Shown one piece after another: positions 11,065 through 23,320 of a stretch of DNA of 64,000 nt. Both the position numbers and the translations under genes were made by a program. How positions within the stretch are numbered: position 1 is the stretch's first letter; every line of letters starts with the position of its first letter. Origin of the DNA: Acanthochlamys bracteata (taxonomy: Eukaryota; Streptophyta; Magnoliopsida; Pandanales; Velloziaceae); the NCBI GenBank assembly GCA_019914995.1, contig CM034140.1, positions 3,038,001-3,102,000 of the forward strand, read 5' to 3'. Under the pieces are notes generated by a model. It worked only from the letters and a program-made list of their open reading frames with translations, ran no database searches and had not been told where the DNA came from.

Positions 11065-12937
11065 TTACAGTAAATACGGATGCTCTTGCAAACATTTTGA
11101 GTTTCCTATGTTCCTAATTGGACATATTGGTTATCTGAACCTATGAAAGAGATAACATAATGGTTGAAAAGAAAGCCTGACAAATGGCTGTATTGTGGCC
11201 TTTCCGACTAAAGAATGTTATGATCTACTACTTTTAGAGGAAAGAATGAAACTATCTCACAGCGAAATGTAGCAGGCTCTTTCCCAATCTGAATGTTTCT
11301 GATTCCATCTAGCATGTTATACATGACAGTAAAGACTGAAGTCCAATGCCTTTTTTCCTGCACTGGCATATCTTTGGAGTGTAAACTTTTGGGAAGCTAC
11401 CAGGGTTGCAAGTTATCGAAAGCTGCCATTCCGCATTCAAGTTACAGGTCAATGAAATATCCTGAGCTTTAGCAATTTCGCTTTTGTTTCTGCGATAGAT
11501 TAAAGTCAGCTTTGCTTCAAGCGTACTGCTAAGATGAATGTCAATGATAATACCGCATTGCATTTTGCAGGATGGGGCAAATTTGATATTTTCAAGGATG
11601 ATTTCTACGAGGCAACTAATCACCTTTCAACTTTTCTACCATCTGTCTCCTTTGTGCACTATGTTCTACTGTACCTAATCGTCAACTTACTTCCAGTTTT
11701 CTTGTACAGATTGGAAAATGTTTATTATACACTAGTTCAGCTGTAAATACGTACAAACAAATGTATATGTATTTTAAACACGGTAATGTTAATAGGCTTA
11801 TGTTACTTCTTTTTTGTCACAAATTTAACAATTCTGTGAAAAGATTACAAACAGAAGATCAACCGCATTGCCTATTTGCATTTACCAAGCCAAATAATGG
11901 CTTCTCCGCTATTTTAATTTCATGAAGGTTAATTTGTCCGTTACAAATTAAATTAAACAATTCGGGAAGATTATACTCTTCAAAAGATTTAAAATTCTCC
12001 ATTAAAAAGGACATGATTTTTGCTACGTAAGAATATTTTTAACCCGCATAAGTCTCATTGTATGTATTGCAGCTCTCTTAACCAAGCGTCACTCTCGACG
12101 AACGACCACAGAGAGGTGAAACTTTTGGAGTATAGGGGGGCACCGGTGAGAGACACGGAGCAAATTGTGCCCGTTTTATAGCCACTAGAAGGCAGAGACT
12201 ACGATCTTATGGTAGTTTAGGAATGCGGAACCGCTCAAACTCGGATTTTTTCAGACGATATGGGGCGACGAGGCCAGAACTTGGCGTGGTCGGAGAGTTA
12301 TTGGCGTCGCAGGATTCTGATGTCAGTTACTCGGTGCTCATTGTCTAGCAGCAGGACAGGACAGGTGATGATGTTTAGGGTTGATAATGAAACTTTTATT
12401 AGGCGAGCACGTTAGGATTGTGGGGAACGCGGTCTATGTAAGAGCTTTTGATCTCAATCCTTAAGAAGCGAACCATAAAGCAAATTTTTGGAGACTCTTT
12501 GGACAAATTTTAGGTACAGAATCACTTCGATATAGGTTAGAGAAGATGTATGATGTTTATTCCTCAAGGAATTTAGAATAGCTGTACGTTCTGTTTTGTT
12601 TTTCTAATGAACTTCAGAATAGAGGACTAAGGACTTACAATCTTATCAAATGAAATGACTACAAGAAATGCTTATACACTTAAATACATAGAACAACACT
12701 ACATTGATTTGCCATTTTCTTAGTGTTTGGGTGAACGTACGCCTGCATACATAGCTAGCTCATATGTATGATAAAATTACAGAGAACTAAAATAACCAAT
12801 ACAAAAGGCAAGCAGAATTATACGCAACGAAGATAATCAACCAGCCAGACGACCAAATGAGCTGTCCATTCTTCCAAATCAAGAACCATTAATCGCTGAA
12901 TCATCAAAACCACTGTTACAGCCAGCCATCGAGCGGG
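11065..12937. other. Spacer between convergent DTX44 and EXO70 genes
   Basis: The DTX44 3' untranslated region probably occupies the first several hundred bases, and the EXO70 3' untranslated region the last few hundred. Short open frames around 11309-11746 overlap on both strands and show no protein family. 12060-12500 is slightly GC-richer but has no recognisable gene. Confidence 0.4.
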
Positions 12938-14851
12938 TTAACCTCCCTGGAACAGCTCGTTGATTTTAGTCTCCAAGTCCTCGGGCCGGTACCTGACTAA
13001 CCTCTCGCCACGGCCAACCTCCAATACAGCCTTAAACCTCGTCAGGAAACTACGGTATGCATCCTCCACCACCCTCAACCCTGCCACCCGCATCTCCCTA
13101 CGCAAATGCTCATCAGCCACCACCCATTCCCGCTGTGCACGAACAATCTCTTCCAAGTACGTATTAAACAGCCTCAGCCTCTCTCTTACCGCACTGGCTG
13201 CCCCTGCAGCTGTGCTATCTGTCCGCAGCACTGCTAACACTTTCCCCCATGTTCCCTTCTGATAACTCTCCTGCCACCGCCGCAGCCGTAATGCTTCACG
13301 CCTGATCCAATCATCACCTAATAGCACTCCCAGCTCGCTGTCCTTCACCTTCTGGATTATGTATCTGCCATTGTTGATTAAGAACAAACAGCTAAGTGAT
13401 GGATTGTCATATTTCTTTGCTTTAGATTCTAGATTGTTCTGTAGCATCTCCATGATCCAAGCTATCTGCACTCCCAGTGACGAAGTCGGACGATCGGGGT
13501 CTGTGGCCGTAGGAGCAGAAGCGCCACTGCTGTCCTCATCCATGACCTCTTCCAGCGTCCTTCGTGACCCGCAGGCTGCACGGAGGTAATTCATCACATA
13601 GCGGGTAATTGGGTGCAGACCGCCGCCTGGTACCGGTGCTCTGGGCGGGTCGCGGCGGATAAGGTTTTCTAGTTCCCTAAAGATTCCACAGATTGCAACA
13701 GCGAGACCTTTACAGACGGCAACAGCATCAGACCGGAGAAAAGTAGAGTAGCTATCTGTGAAGACAGAATCCAGCTCCGGTACAAGATCACGAAGGGCCT
13801 CAAACATATCAACTACCCTAAACAATCGCTCTGGTGCTCGACTACCAAAAGACACAGCGTCGGCAAAGCCAAGCAACTGAATAGCTGTTCCGCGACACGA
13901 CTCCGCAAAGGCAAGATCAGCAACTGGCCGGAGTCCAGCGAAGACTCGATCGCAGAGACGGCGCTCACTGGGAAAGAGAATTCGAACCGCCACAGCAACG
14001 GCGCGCGTCCAACGTGTGATCTCGTCCTCGAGATCAGCCCACGACGCCGATTGCACGTCTTCCGCCGTTCGTGACCGGAGCCCGAGCCTTGACACGCTCT
14101 CTTCTAGAAACTCACGGCGGGAGACGCTGTAGGCGTGAGCGCATTCCTTGCCAAACCCTGCGGCAACCATCCGCTTAGCAATCTCGTGCAGCTCACCCGT
14201 TGTCCCAGGAGGTAGGGCATCAATGATGATATCATAGTCTGGAACTGGTTGAGCAACAGGGATCTCTTCGTCATTGTTATCTTCGCCATCACCATCGGAG
14301 TCAAAGGTAGGAGATCCACCGGCGCCGGAATCGAGCGGGCGTTCGAGGAGTTGCCGGAACTCGTCCTCGAGTTGTAGAGTGCAGCGCTGCAGTAAATCGT
14401 CGCATAGATCAGGAAGATCTTGATAGCCGGCAGCATCAATATCTGGGAGTAGAGAGAGGAGCTCATCGAAGGCGTCGAGAAACTCCGCGGCGTCACCAGA
14501 GTCTGACCAGATAGGTCGATCGAGTAAGAGCAGGCGAGAGATACGGTGGTCCAGTGATCGGAAAGTACGCTCAATCGATGGCGGTGGGGAGCGGAGACGG
14601 TTGCGATGGAGATGACGGTTGTTCTGACTCGTGTACTCTTCGTCTCCACCACTACCGCTGCCACTGGCAGTAGCACTGGAGGTGCCAGCAGCTGCAGCAC
14701 GATGGTCGTCGGAGAGTTTTTCAAGATTCAAGCGCCCATCAAAGGCGGAGAAGATCTGAAGAATATCGTCCGTCATCCTCCCCGTCCGGCCGATCGATTT
14801 TGCTATCTGCCTCGCCACTGCGATCAGTTTTTCCTCTCCATCCTCTGCCAT
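12938..14851 (-). CDS. EXO70B1: Exocyst subunit EXO70B1-type
   Basis: A single intronless frame of 637 residues begins MAEDGEEKLIAVARQIAKSI. EXO70 proteins are exocyst subunits that bind plasma-membrane phosphoinositides and tether secretory vesicles; the EXO70B group in Arabidopsis also acts in autophagy-linked transport and immunity. The N-terminal third carries the conserved DDILQIFSAFDGRLNLEKL segment and an acidic, low-complexity stretch near residues 50-75 and 180-200 (Ser/Gly and Asp/Glu rich). The C-terminal two thirds form the all-helical Exo70 domain, with recognisable ITRYVMNYLRAAC and a basic C-terminal region (VRYRPEDLETKINELF). Lack of introns is usual for EXO70 clades other than EXO70A. 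The best match by eye is to EXO70B1 (Arabidopsis protein 624 residues); EXO70B2 cannot be ruled out without a tree. GC content is higher than in the flanks, typical of intronless genes. No frameshift or stop is seen. Confidence 0.93.
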   Translation of the reverse strand: MAEDGEEKLIAVARQIAKSIGRTGRMTDDILQIFSAFDGRLNLEKLSDDHRAAAAGTSSATASGSGSGGDEEYTSQNNRHLHRNRLRSPPPSIERTFRSLDHRISRLLLLDRPIWSDSGDAAEFLDAFDELLSLLPDIDAAGYQDLPDLCDDLLQRCTLQLEDEFRQLLERPLDSGAGGSPTFDSDGDGEDNNDEEIPVAQPVPDYDIIIDALPPGTTGELHEIAKRMVAAGFGKECAHAYSVSRREFLEESVSRLGLRSRTAEDVQSASWADLEDEITRWTRAVAVAVRILFPSERRLCDRVFAGLRPVADLAFAESCRGTAIQLLGFADAVSFGSRAPERLFRVVDMFEALRDLVPELDSVFTDSYSTFLRSDAVAVCKGLAVAICGIFRELENLIRRDPPRAPVPGGGLHPITRYVMNYLRAACGSRRTLEEVMDEDSSGASAPTATDPDRPTSSLGVQIAWIMEMLQNNLESKAKKYDNPSLSCLFLINNGRYIIQKVKDSELGVLLGDDWIRREALRLRRWQESYQKGTWGKVLAVLRTDSTAAGAASAVRERLRLFNTYLEEIVRAQREWVVADEHLRREMRVAGLRVVEDAYRSFLTRFKAVLEVGRGERLVRYRPEDLETKINELFQGG

Positions 14852-16245
14852 TCACCACCAGCTCCTCTTCAAATTCCTCAACTTCTCAAACTGATCTCTT
14901 TAGCAGGGTTGAATTTGACTACTGTTGGTACTTATCTAAGCTTCAGCTCAGAATCAAACACAAGAAATCAGACGGTAAAATGAATTGAATCTCAGGATTC
15001 TGGAATTGGGAGCACTGAGAATGTTTACCAAACCGCGTTGATTGGGAACTAGAGAAAGAAGAAGATGATAGAAGCCTGAAAACAGCAAACTACTGCCATT
15101 CATTGCACATCGTTTCGTAATAATTTGACGTACAAGGGTTTTTTGTAAACTAATTTTTATTAAGATGAAATTATATTTTTCCGTTGTTTCAAGCTTTAAT
15201 ATATTTAAATAGTGTTTATTGAAAATAATTTTATGAAATATAAAAATATTTTAATTTTTAAAGAAATTAGTATTATTTTTTTAATTAAATAGTAATAATA
15301 ATAAATAATAATTCAGCGATATAAATTTTTATTCAAAGAATTTATAAATATTCTAAAAATTTATTAAATATAAAAATAATAAAAAGTAATAAGCACGACT
15401 AAACTTGATCTAATCTAAAATTTAAAATATAATTATTACTTAAATGTTATTGTTACATCTGAAATTTATTCTAAATTGATTCATTTCCAAACTTTACTTT
15501 AAAATATATTATAATTTATCTAGTTTCTTAAAGTTTAATAAAAAGTTGATTTGTCTTACGCAAAAGATCTGTTTGTGAAAAAAGAAGTGATTCGTGATTT
15601 GTCAGGACCAATGGTGCTTTTAAGAGATGGGCAGCACGATACTGCACGGTGAGACCCACAAGAGTCCCCAACTCGACTTTGAATTGTAAACGCCGTATTT
15701 TAGATTGATATATTGCTCTAGTTTTTCTTTCTCTTGATTTGACCGGTCAAAAAAGAGTACTCCACAAAATTTTGAGCATATTTTAATTATATAAAATAAA
15801 TTTTATAAAATAATTTATATAAATAAAATTTAATAATTATAAGTTAAAAATAATTTTAATAAAATTCGTATTACTAAAGTAATAATTTTTTAATAAATAA
15901 TAAAATATGACATTTTTTTGGGAACTTCAATTTGATGAAAAAAATAAGAATTCTGCAAATTTAAAACACGCCTTTTAAGTTTTAACTGTTTTGCAGTCTC
16001 ACGAGCTCAACACCTTTCCTTCACGGTTCACACTAGAGCGTTTTAGTCGGCCTACTTTTAGCCCATTAGGTCCAATACAATGGGCTTTTATGGGCCCGCT
16101 TTGGTTCCGTTTCTGGAAACATCCAGGGTTGGAGAACCGTAGTCAGCACTCAGCAGTAGTAGCTCGATAGCTTTATAATTTCTGGTGAGGGGTTTTGTGT
16201 GGTTGAGACTTGAGAGGAGGGAGCGAACGAAGGAAGCGATCTAAA
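14852..16245. other. Intergenic region between divergent EXO70B1 and MDL1
   Basis: The region serves as the shared upstream space of two divergently transcribed genes. The first 200 bases probably hold the EXO70 5' leader. 15150-15960 is extremely AT-rich with runs of short inverted A/T words, like the dispersed AT-rich elements elsewhere in the window. A TATA-like word, TTTATAAT, at 16172-16179 lies about 70 bases before the MDL1 start. No gene is seen. Confidence 0.4.
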
Positions 16246-18140
16246 ATGCCGTGCTTGAACTTGTCGACAAACGTGAGCCTTGACGGCGTCGACACTTCTT
16301 CTATTCTCTCCGATGCAACCAAAACTGTGGCCCGGATTATTGGGAAACCCGAATCTGTTAGTAAAATTCCTTCCTTTCTCTTCCGCTTGTATTGCTGTAT
16401 AAAAAATTTGGTTACCGACCGTTTATCTGTTGGCTTTACCCCTTTTACACTGTTTGGTTTCTGATCTGTGGTCAGTTTACACATCAGATCTCATTGAGGG
16501 AGTTCTTCTGAAGTTTTAATCGTGTTAGCGGATGTTTTTGTTTGTGTTTGGAGCAGTTAGAACGGTGCTATGGCCTTTAGATTGTTTATTGTATGACGGA
16601 TTACGTGATTGTATGTTTTTTTAAATCTGAATATTTTGATCGATTGCTGTATACTACCGTTCAAGCTTTCTGTGGTTACCTTTACATAAACCAACATGAT
16701 CAGTGTCACTGTTCGATTGTTTTAGAGGTTTTGATGGGTAACCTGCAAGCTTCATTTTGTTGTTGGATTGTGACAGAAGTAATTTATTTGTGAAACTAGA
16801 GATTAGTTTGGCAGAAAATGGTTCCGTTCCTTGTTATAATATGTTTAGAATGGTAATTTGGGTGTGAATTATAAGCATGCACTTCCTTAGTGAGTCTGCT
16901 ATGCTTACATATTAATTCGTAAAGGAGTCGGAATCCTGGATTTTCTGCAAAGTGACTAGGCTAAATACAATTTGAACATCTTTGTATGACAAATAACTGA
17001 AGCATGAGGACTTGAGGTCCTAGTTATGCGTTTACTAAATCTTGCTTTGTAACTCTAAAATTGGGTTCATTTTCTTTTGTAACTTTTTCATGTGCTTGCT
17101 TATTGTCAATTATAAGCATAAATTTGTCGCTGTAAATACATATGTTAAAGCTTTTACTTGTGTTGATTCTGTTGGAGTACTAGAGTAGCTTCCGTAGGAG
17201 CCATTCATATGCTTAGCAAACTATCTGATTTGGCAATCAGTCTTAGTTGGTGCTTTTGTTATATTGTCTATTAGAGTAATTGGATGGTGAATTTTTTTCC
17301 CTTTTTGCAAATCTGTTGTACAGTTTGCTTTCTACTTTATAAGGATGTTCAATTTGTGATAATAATTCACACCTGATCGACCAATCATTTTTAGTTGGTA
17401 GGTAAGGTTTGGTTACCTTTTCTTTGTTTCATTCTAGCAGCCAATGTGATAGACTTGTATTGCCTTGACAATTTGTCATTTTTCAGTTGATGTAACTAAA
17501 TAATGGATGCTGTAGATTACTTTTTCTAAAGTAACATTTCTATTAAAGTTTTCTCCCAAAAAACAAAAAGAATCTCTGGAAGTATGCAATGTAAACTGAG
17601 TGCTTTTCCTTCATATCTTTTGTAGTATGTGATGATTGTGCTCAAGGGATCAGTGCCAATGGCATTTGGTGGAACTGAGCAACCTGCAGCTTATGGGGAA
17701 CTCGTTTCTATTGGTGGACTTAATCCTGACACCAACAAGAAGCTGAGTGCTGAAATTTCGTCAATTCTGGAGACAAAGCTGTCTATCCCAAAATCTCGCT
17801 TCTTCCTTAAGTTCTATGACACCAAGGCAAGTAATTTTAATGTTAACTTGCAATTGACTGGTGTTTTCTTGTTGTTTCTTCTCATTGAAATTCTCCTCCT
17901 TGTTTAGGCGCATCAGTCTCAAGATTATGCTCAGTGTTTGCATGCATTACATCAGCAGTAAAACATGTAATAACAGTATTTTTCTTGCTTGTATCTTGGA
18001 GTCGTGATCCCATCATCCTTAAAGACAATTCCTGCATATGGCGTATTCTTAAGGCAAATCCTTTAGACGACTGGCTGTAATGGGGTCCGTTGTTTCATTT
18101 GCAGGGTTCAAACTTCGGCTGGAATGGGTCGACCTTCTGA
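16246..18140 (+). CDS. MDL1: MIF / D-dopachrome tautomerase-like protein (MDL1 type)
   Basis: Three exons: 16246-16356, 17626-17826 and 18105-18140, giving 115 residues, the normal length for macrophage migration inhibitory factor (MIF) family proteins. The protein starts MPCLNLSTNVS; the proline exposed after Met removal is the catalytic base of the tautomerase in this family. Other family landmarks are the IIGKPESYVMIVL strand, the PMAFGGTEQPAAYGEL turn and the C-terminal GSNFGWNGSTF. Intron 1 is GT-AG and about 1.27 kb. Intron 2 has a GC-AG pair: the exon ends AAG and the intron begins GCAAGT. The nearest GT, four bases on, would put the conserved C-terminus out of frame. Plant MDL proteins are small trimeric proteins with cytokine-like and tautomerase-related roles; the physiological substrate is unknown. 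The N-terminal start is fixed by the mandatory MP. Confidence 0.9.
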
Positions 18141-19699
18141 GATATCTATCTCTTTTGTCAACTGAAGTATTTAGACTGAATAATTCGACCAAGTACTCTC
18201 GTAATACTTATTTTGGGTTTAGAACTCTGTTAGATCATAGTGGGCTAAGTCTTGTGGAAAGGTCTTTTGGTATTCAAATGGTCGTCTTTACATGATGTTG
18301 CCTCTTTACCAAGCCCAGTTGTATGTATGTTTGTTACTTGTTCAGTTAGAAGGTTCAAATCTTATGATGTGTTTATACTGGGTTTGAGAACTGAGTTTTT
18401 GTGTTTGATCGTATTTGGAAGTGCTTGTGTTGGTTATGTTTGAAAGCAAGTCTGAAAGTGATTTTTTCGCCAAAAAAAGTGAGTTCGAGGATAACTGATA
18501 CATGGCCTACAGCATTTGTGTTCTCTTCGGTCTCTTGAGGCAAGCAGCAGTCTTTCTTCTTTTTCTGAATAGTCAAGTAGGTATCTAGAAATCTGTTTAC
18601 CTTTGAACAAATGTGTATCAGGTGTATTATAAGTAGCTACCAGTGAGATATTAGTTTTCAAAGTCTTCTAGGTGTATCAAACAGACTCGGATCTAAGTTG
18701 GATTCATAATTTCAGACTACCGGCGGCAAACTAAAAATCGAGCGCATGAGACCCTTAATTTGTGTAGCACCATATATTAAAAATCGAGCGCATGAGATCA
18801 TACAAATTGACCAGTCTTTCTTTTCTCCCCGTTTCCATCGCGTCAAATTCTTTGTCAGAGAGAGAGAGAGAGAGAGAAACAGAAACCCAAAGATTGCAGT
18901 TCTTCAACGCTAAGGTTACTCTAGTGTAGGTTACCTTTTTGCTATTCCTTGGACTCGAGACGTAACCCCTTTCACGCAGTTCTTTCACATTGGTACATGA
19001 GCACAGTCAAAAGCTTATCAAGATTCAAGAATCAACACAGCGGTGAGACAAAATCATTTAAATGATTTTGTTCGTAGATCAGAACAAAAGCAACCTACAT
19101 ACATTAAGGGCGTGTGAGAATAAGTTCACGTATTTTGTGAAAGTAAAATACTATAAAAAATAGAATAGAGTTCCACGATGTAAAATTTAGAATAGTAATT
19201 AAAATATTTTAAGTAAAAGTTTTATAAAAATAGAATTCAGTACAAAAATAAAAATTAAATCCATATAAATATTAAAATAAAAATTAGAGTTTCGATGCTA
19301 TTAATATATGCTCTAGGATTGCAATGTGGACCTTTATCATCACCCCAATTAGCCGTTGCTTGTCCGAATACCATCACCACCACCAATACAGCCCCTCTTT
19401 TTTTCCACTATCCAGAGAACATAAAGAAATGTAGCCGTTGAAGTTCTTTAAGTCCATTCTCCTACTCTATCAAGTACTACACTCCCTCTCAATTTCTTCG
19501 CCTTCTTTCTTGTTCTGTCTTCACTGTTTTGCGAAACCAACAGACAAAAGAATAAAACTGAAATATTCTGTTGTTCTTATGGACATATCTCAGAAGTCCT
19601 CTAACGAGAAAACTAATCTTACAGTCAGAACAACTGCAACTTAAGATTACTCCCAAGTATTTGTTTTTCTTTTTTCTTTGCTTCACCGGTCTTGGCGAA
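18141..19699. other. Spacer between MDL1 and the IMK2-type pseudogene
   Basis: The first few hundred bases are likely MDL1 3' untranslated sequence. A (GA)n tract is at 18857-18877. From about 19105 to 19310 there is an AT-rich block beginning GGGCGTGTGAGAATAAG, reminiscent of the inverted-repeat elements seen elsewhere, but its right end was not found. 19400-19700 may be the decayed leader and signal-peptide region of the receptor kinase copy that follows. Confidence 0.35.
18857..18877 (+). repeat. (AG)n microsatellite
   Basis: A run of about ten AG dinucleotides in non-coding DNA downstream of MDL1. Confidence 0.9.
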
Positions 19700-21441
19700 A
19701 CTTGCGACGGGATTATAATTAGCCAAGCAGACTACGAAGGCTTGCAGGCCTCAAGCACTCTTTGCCCTTGACTCTTGCTCCGGTGCTTGGCTTGGAATTA
19801 ATGTGTTCGTGGTCAGGCAATCGCGATTCAGCTGCTGTGGCGAGGACTCAGCGCTAGAATCCCGGAGAAAATCGGGCAGCTTATTGCGCTTCGGAATCAG
19901 TCTACATGGTAATAACATTGGTGGCAGGATTCCTCCGGCGATTGGATTTCTTCCTGATCTCAGAGGACTCTATCTCTTCAATAATCGGATTTCTAGTAAT
20001 ATCCCTCCCTCTATTGGTAATTCCCAAGTTATCCAATCGATTGATCTTAGTAACTACCTGCTGACTGGAACTATTCCTGCTTCCATTGCTAACTCTGCAA
20101 GATTGTATAAGCTCAATATTAGTTCAATAGTCATACCTGGCCGATTCCGGTGAGCATCACGGAATCTCTGACGCTTACTTATATCTCTGTTTAGAACAAC
20201 CTCTCTTGTCCAATCCCTGACGCTTGTGATGGAAGGAAACAGAGCTGTCTGCTAGAGTTCTTACAACTTGATCAAAACTTTTTCACCGGAAGCATTCCAA
20301 GATCATTTGGCAAGCTTTAAATGCTCAAAGATTTATGTTTGGCGCATAACCAGCTTGAGGGAAGCATACCTGATGTGATTGGGAGGCTTCCGAACCTTCG
20401 AACGTTGAATATCGCCTATAATGCACTCAGTGGAAGCTTACCCAATTCTTCTTGAATGTTTCTTCATTGGCGATTTGAGCTTGGATGGGAATCGCCTTGA
20501 CAATAGAATCACTGACCATTGGTAATCTCAGTAATCTATCTACTTTTGCATTTAAGAGAAGCCAGTCCCATGGAGAAATCCCGGCAACACTAGAAACATC
20601 TCTAGTTTATCTGAGCTTGATTTATCAGGACACAACCTGCCAGGGGAATCCCTGCCTCTTTTGCTCAAGTAATCTGAACTCACTCAATGTCTGCGATTAC
20701 AATCTCTCAGGCCCAGTTCCCTTTACTCTATCCAAAAAGTTCAATTCAAGTTCTTTCGCCAGAATTCAGCTCTGTTGGTACAACACCACAGTGCCCGTGC
20801 TGTTCCGTACCTCCCCCTTTTCTATCTCCCTAAGTTCCTTCTCCTCCGTTCATCCGTCTGGAGCAGGGACGTCGCCGAAAACTAAGGGATACAATTTTCA
20901 TAGCAGCGGGGGCTGTTATTGCCATTCTACTTTGGTTCTGCTGCGTTATGGTCTGCCTTTTGGTCAGGAAGAGGAGAGCTATGGGCAACAAGAGCACTGC
21001 TGCAGCAGCTGCCACAAGAGGTAAGCCCGGAGAGCCTGCAGGAGCTGAAGTCAATTCTGGCAGTGGACATGTGGGAAGCTTGTTCACAGGTCATTGACCA
21101 CTTGCATTCACCGCTGATGATCTTTATGCGTGACAGCAGAGATCATGCGCAAACATACCTATGGAACAGTGTACAAGGCCACATTGGAAGATACAAGCCA
21201 GGTAGCAGTGAAGAGGTTGAGAAGATCACCAAGGGGCTGAAGGAATTTGACGCTGAGGTTAGTGCCCTTGGAATAATACGGCACCCCAGCTTAGTGCCTC
21301 ATAGAGCTCATTACTTGGGACCTAAAGGGGGAGAAGCTGCTGGTATTTTAGTACATAGCCCAAGAGAAGCCTTGCAGTTTTTCCACATGGTAACATCTTC
21401 AAACTTGACATTTTTTTTTGGTTTAATCAAGTGCTTGTTAT

Positions 21442-21547
21442 ATATGTCTAAATTAAAATTGCTTCGATGTAGAAAGCATGCACATATGTTGGATATATGT
21501 CTAAATTAAAATTGCTACGATTTCAAAAGCATGCACATATTTTGGAT
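21442..21547. repeat. 53-bp tandem duplication
   Basis: Two consecutive 53-bp units, 21442-21494 and 21495-21547, each start ATATGTCTAAATTAAAATTG and end in ATATNTTGGAT. They differ at only a handful of positions. The repeat sits in the intron-like interval of the IMK2-type pseudogene just upstream of the left LTR of the copia element. Confidence 0.85.
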
Positions 21548-21600
21548 ATGCATTATGAAATGAAAATCAGCTATTACTACTAACTGTTTGATTTAGCTCC

Positions 21601-21863
21601 TGGTAGTAATTAAACCAAATTATATATTGCATTTAGTTCATCTGAGTTAAGGATTGACTTGTAATTCTTGGGCTTTATGTTTTGTAACTTATGGGGTGAA
21701 TGTGAACTCGGAAATGAAATGCTGTAAATCATGTAGTTAGTAGAGATCATGTAGGAAGAGTTGATAGAGTCCAATTCAATCTATAAATAGGTGTCTAGTT
21801 GTCTCGTTACCGCTTCAATACAAAGAAATACAAATGAGTTTCATTTTAAAACATCCCCCGGCA
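21601..21863 (+). repeat. Left LTR of the copia element
   Basis: Shares with the right LTR the ordered words TTGCATTTAGTTCAT, TTTATGTTTTGTAACTT, GGAAGAGTT, AATAGGTGTCTAGTTGT and AATACAAAGAAA. It begins TGGTAGTAATTAAACC. The tail end is placed only approximately. Confidence 0.75.
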
Positions 21864-23029
21864 GTGTTGTAGTGGAATATAATACTGAAATAGTTTGAAA
21901 CGATTCTTTCAAATTAGTATTTGAGCTAGTGTTAGCTAGTTGTGGGAGATGGCGGTGGTCCAGTATCCATCCTCATCTCATGAAGGACAACTACGACAAT
22001 TGCAGCACCAAATGAAGGTCTGTTTGGATCGTTGGATCTCTAGAAGATTGTTGAAGATCGTTTTATGGAGCCCAAGAATGTGGATGGTCTTACCATCAAC
22101 CAGTGTCAAAAATTACCTTCTCAAAGAAGAAGGAGAAGAAGGCTTTTATACATACAATTGGAAATCTTTAAGGAGTAAGCGAGAGTCATCTTGAGAAAAT
22201 CTCTTCAGCTACCACATCAAGCGAGCGTGATAAATTTTGCAAAATGCATGAAGAGGAGGTGAAGACATAAAAAGTGTAATAAAGTTAGTACCTGAGTTGA
22301 TTTATGCTCAAATTTTCGAAAAGAAAAAAGGTACTCGGGTGGATGCTATGCACACTACAGAAGCTTGATTGGAAGTCTTTGTTATAGCACCTGCACAAGG
22401 CCCGATATTCTCTGTAGGGTTAGCTTGTTTAGTCGATACATGGAGAAGTCATACTCATCACATTTGAAGCCAGCAATCAGGATTCTTTGTTATATCCGAG
22501 GTACTACTTCCTATACCATATTGTATACAAGTTCTAATGATATAAAACTTGTTCAATACTCGGATAGTGACTTGGGAGGAGATGTTAAAGATCGGAAGGC
22601 ACTACTTGATTTGTGTTTTTAATGGGAAATTCAGCTTTTACTTAATACTTGAAGAAGCAACCTATTGTTACTTTGTCTACATGTGAAGCTGAATATGCTG
22701 CTACCATCATTGACTGATTTTTATGCAATATGGCTTTGTAATTTGTTGAAGGAGATTTAGCTTTCATAAGAGAAGGCTACTGCTGTCCATGTTTATAATA
22801 AGTCTGCAATTGATTAGCAAAGAATCCAGTTCACCGTGAAGGAACGAAGCACATAATATTTGCTTTCATTTCATTCCGAAGCACGTGTTGAATAAGGAGA
22901 TTATGGTCGAGTATGTCAGGACTCACGAACAAGTTACTGATTTTGGTGAAGTCATTGAAGATACAATTACTTAGAAAGCTTAGATCATGCTTGGAATTAT
23001 GGTTGGAGTGACCTTGGTTTAAAGAGGAA

Positions 23030-23320
23030 TATTAATAATTTAACCGCATTAGTGTTGCATTTAGTTCATACAGTAATGCATTGAGTTGTAGCTCTTGGTC
23101 TTTATGTTTTGTAACTTGTAGAGTGAACGTAGAATGGGCGACGAAAGGTTCCAAGTTCCGACTCATGTGGTTAGTAAGAGGTCATTAGGAAGAGTTACTA
23201 CATGTAGGTTATAAGAGTTGAAGAGTCCAGTTCTACCTATGAATAGGTGTCTAGTTGTGTTGGTAGGCAAGCCACTTGAATACAAAGAAAAACAGGTGAG
23301 TTTTATTTTTCAAATATCCC
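23030..23320 (+). repeat. Right LTR of the copia element
   Basis: Matches the left LTR along its length but is about 30 bases longer, mainly through extra sequence around ACTACATGTAGGTTATAAG. Divergence between the two repeats is substantial, indicating an old insertion. Confidence 0.75.

Larger units (their letters stand above)
21601..23320 (+). mobile_element. Internally deleted Ty1/copia LTR retrotransposon
   Basis: Two related terminal repeats (about 21601-21863 and 23030-23320) bracket only about 1.2 kb of internal DNA. 21950-22260 carries a degraded gag N-terminal segment in more than one frame. 22345-22975 carries the end of reverse transcriptase plus RNase H: SLIGSLCYSTCTRPDILCRV, then RYMEKSYSSHLKPAIRILCY, and VEYVRTHEQV near the end. 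This order, with integrase before RT lost, fits Ty1/copia. Protease, integrase and most of RT are missing. A purine run (AAAGAGGAA, about 23021-23029) precedes the right LTR as a polypurine tract would. No target duplication could be identified. The element lies inside the intron of the IMK2-type pseudogene and cannot move by itself. Confidence 0.8.

Noticed and set aside
12960..14988. Several plus-strand and alternative minus-strand open frames across the EXO70 gene
   Set aside because: They are antisense or shifted frames of a GC-rich intronless gene and show no family resemblance.
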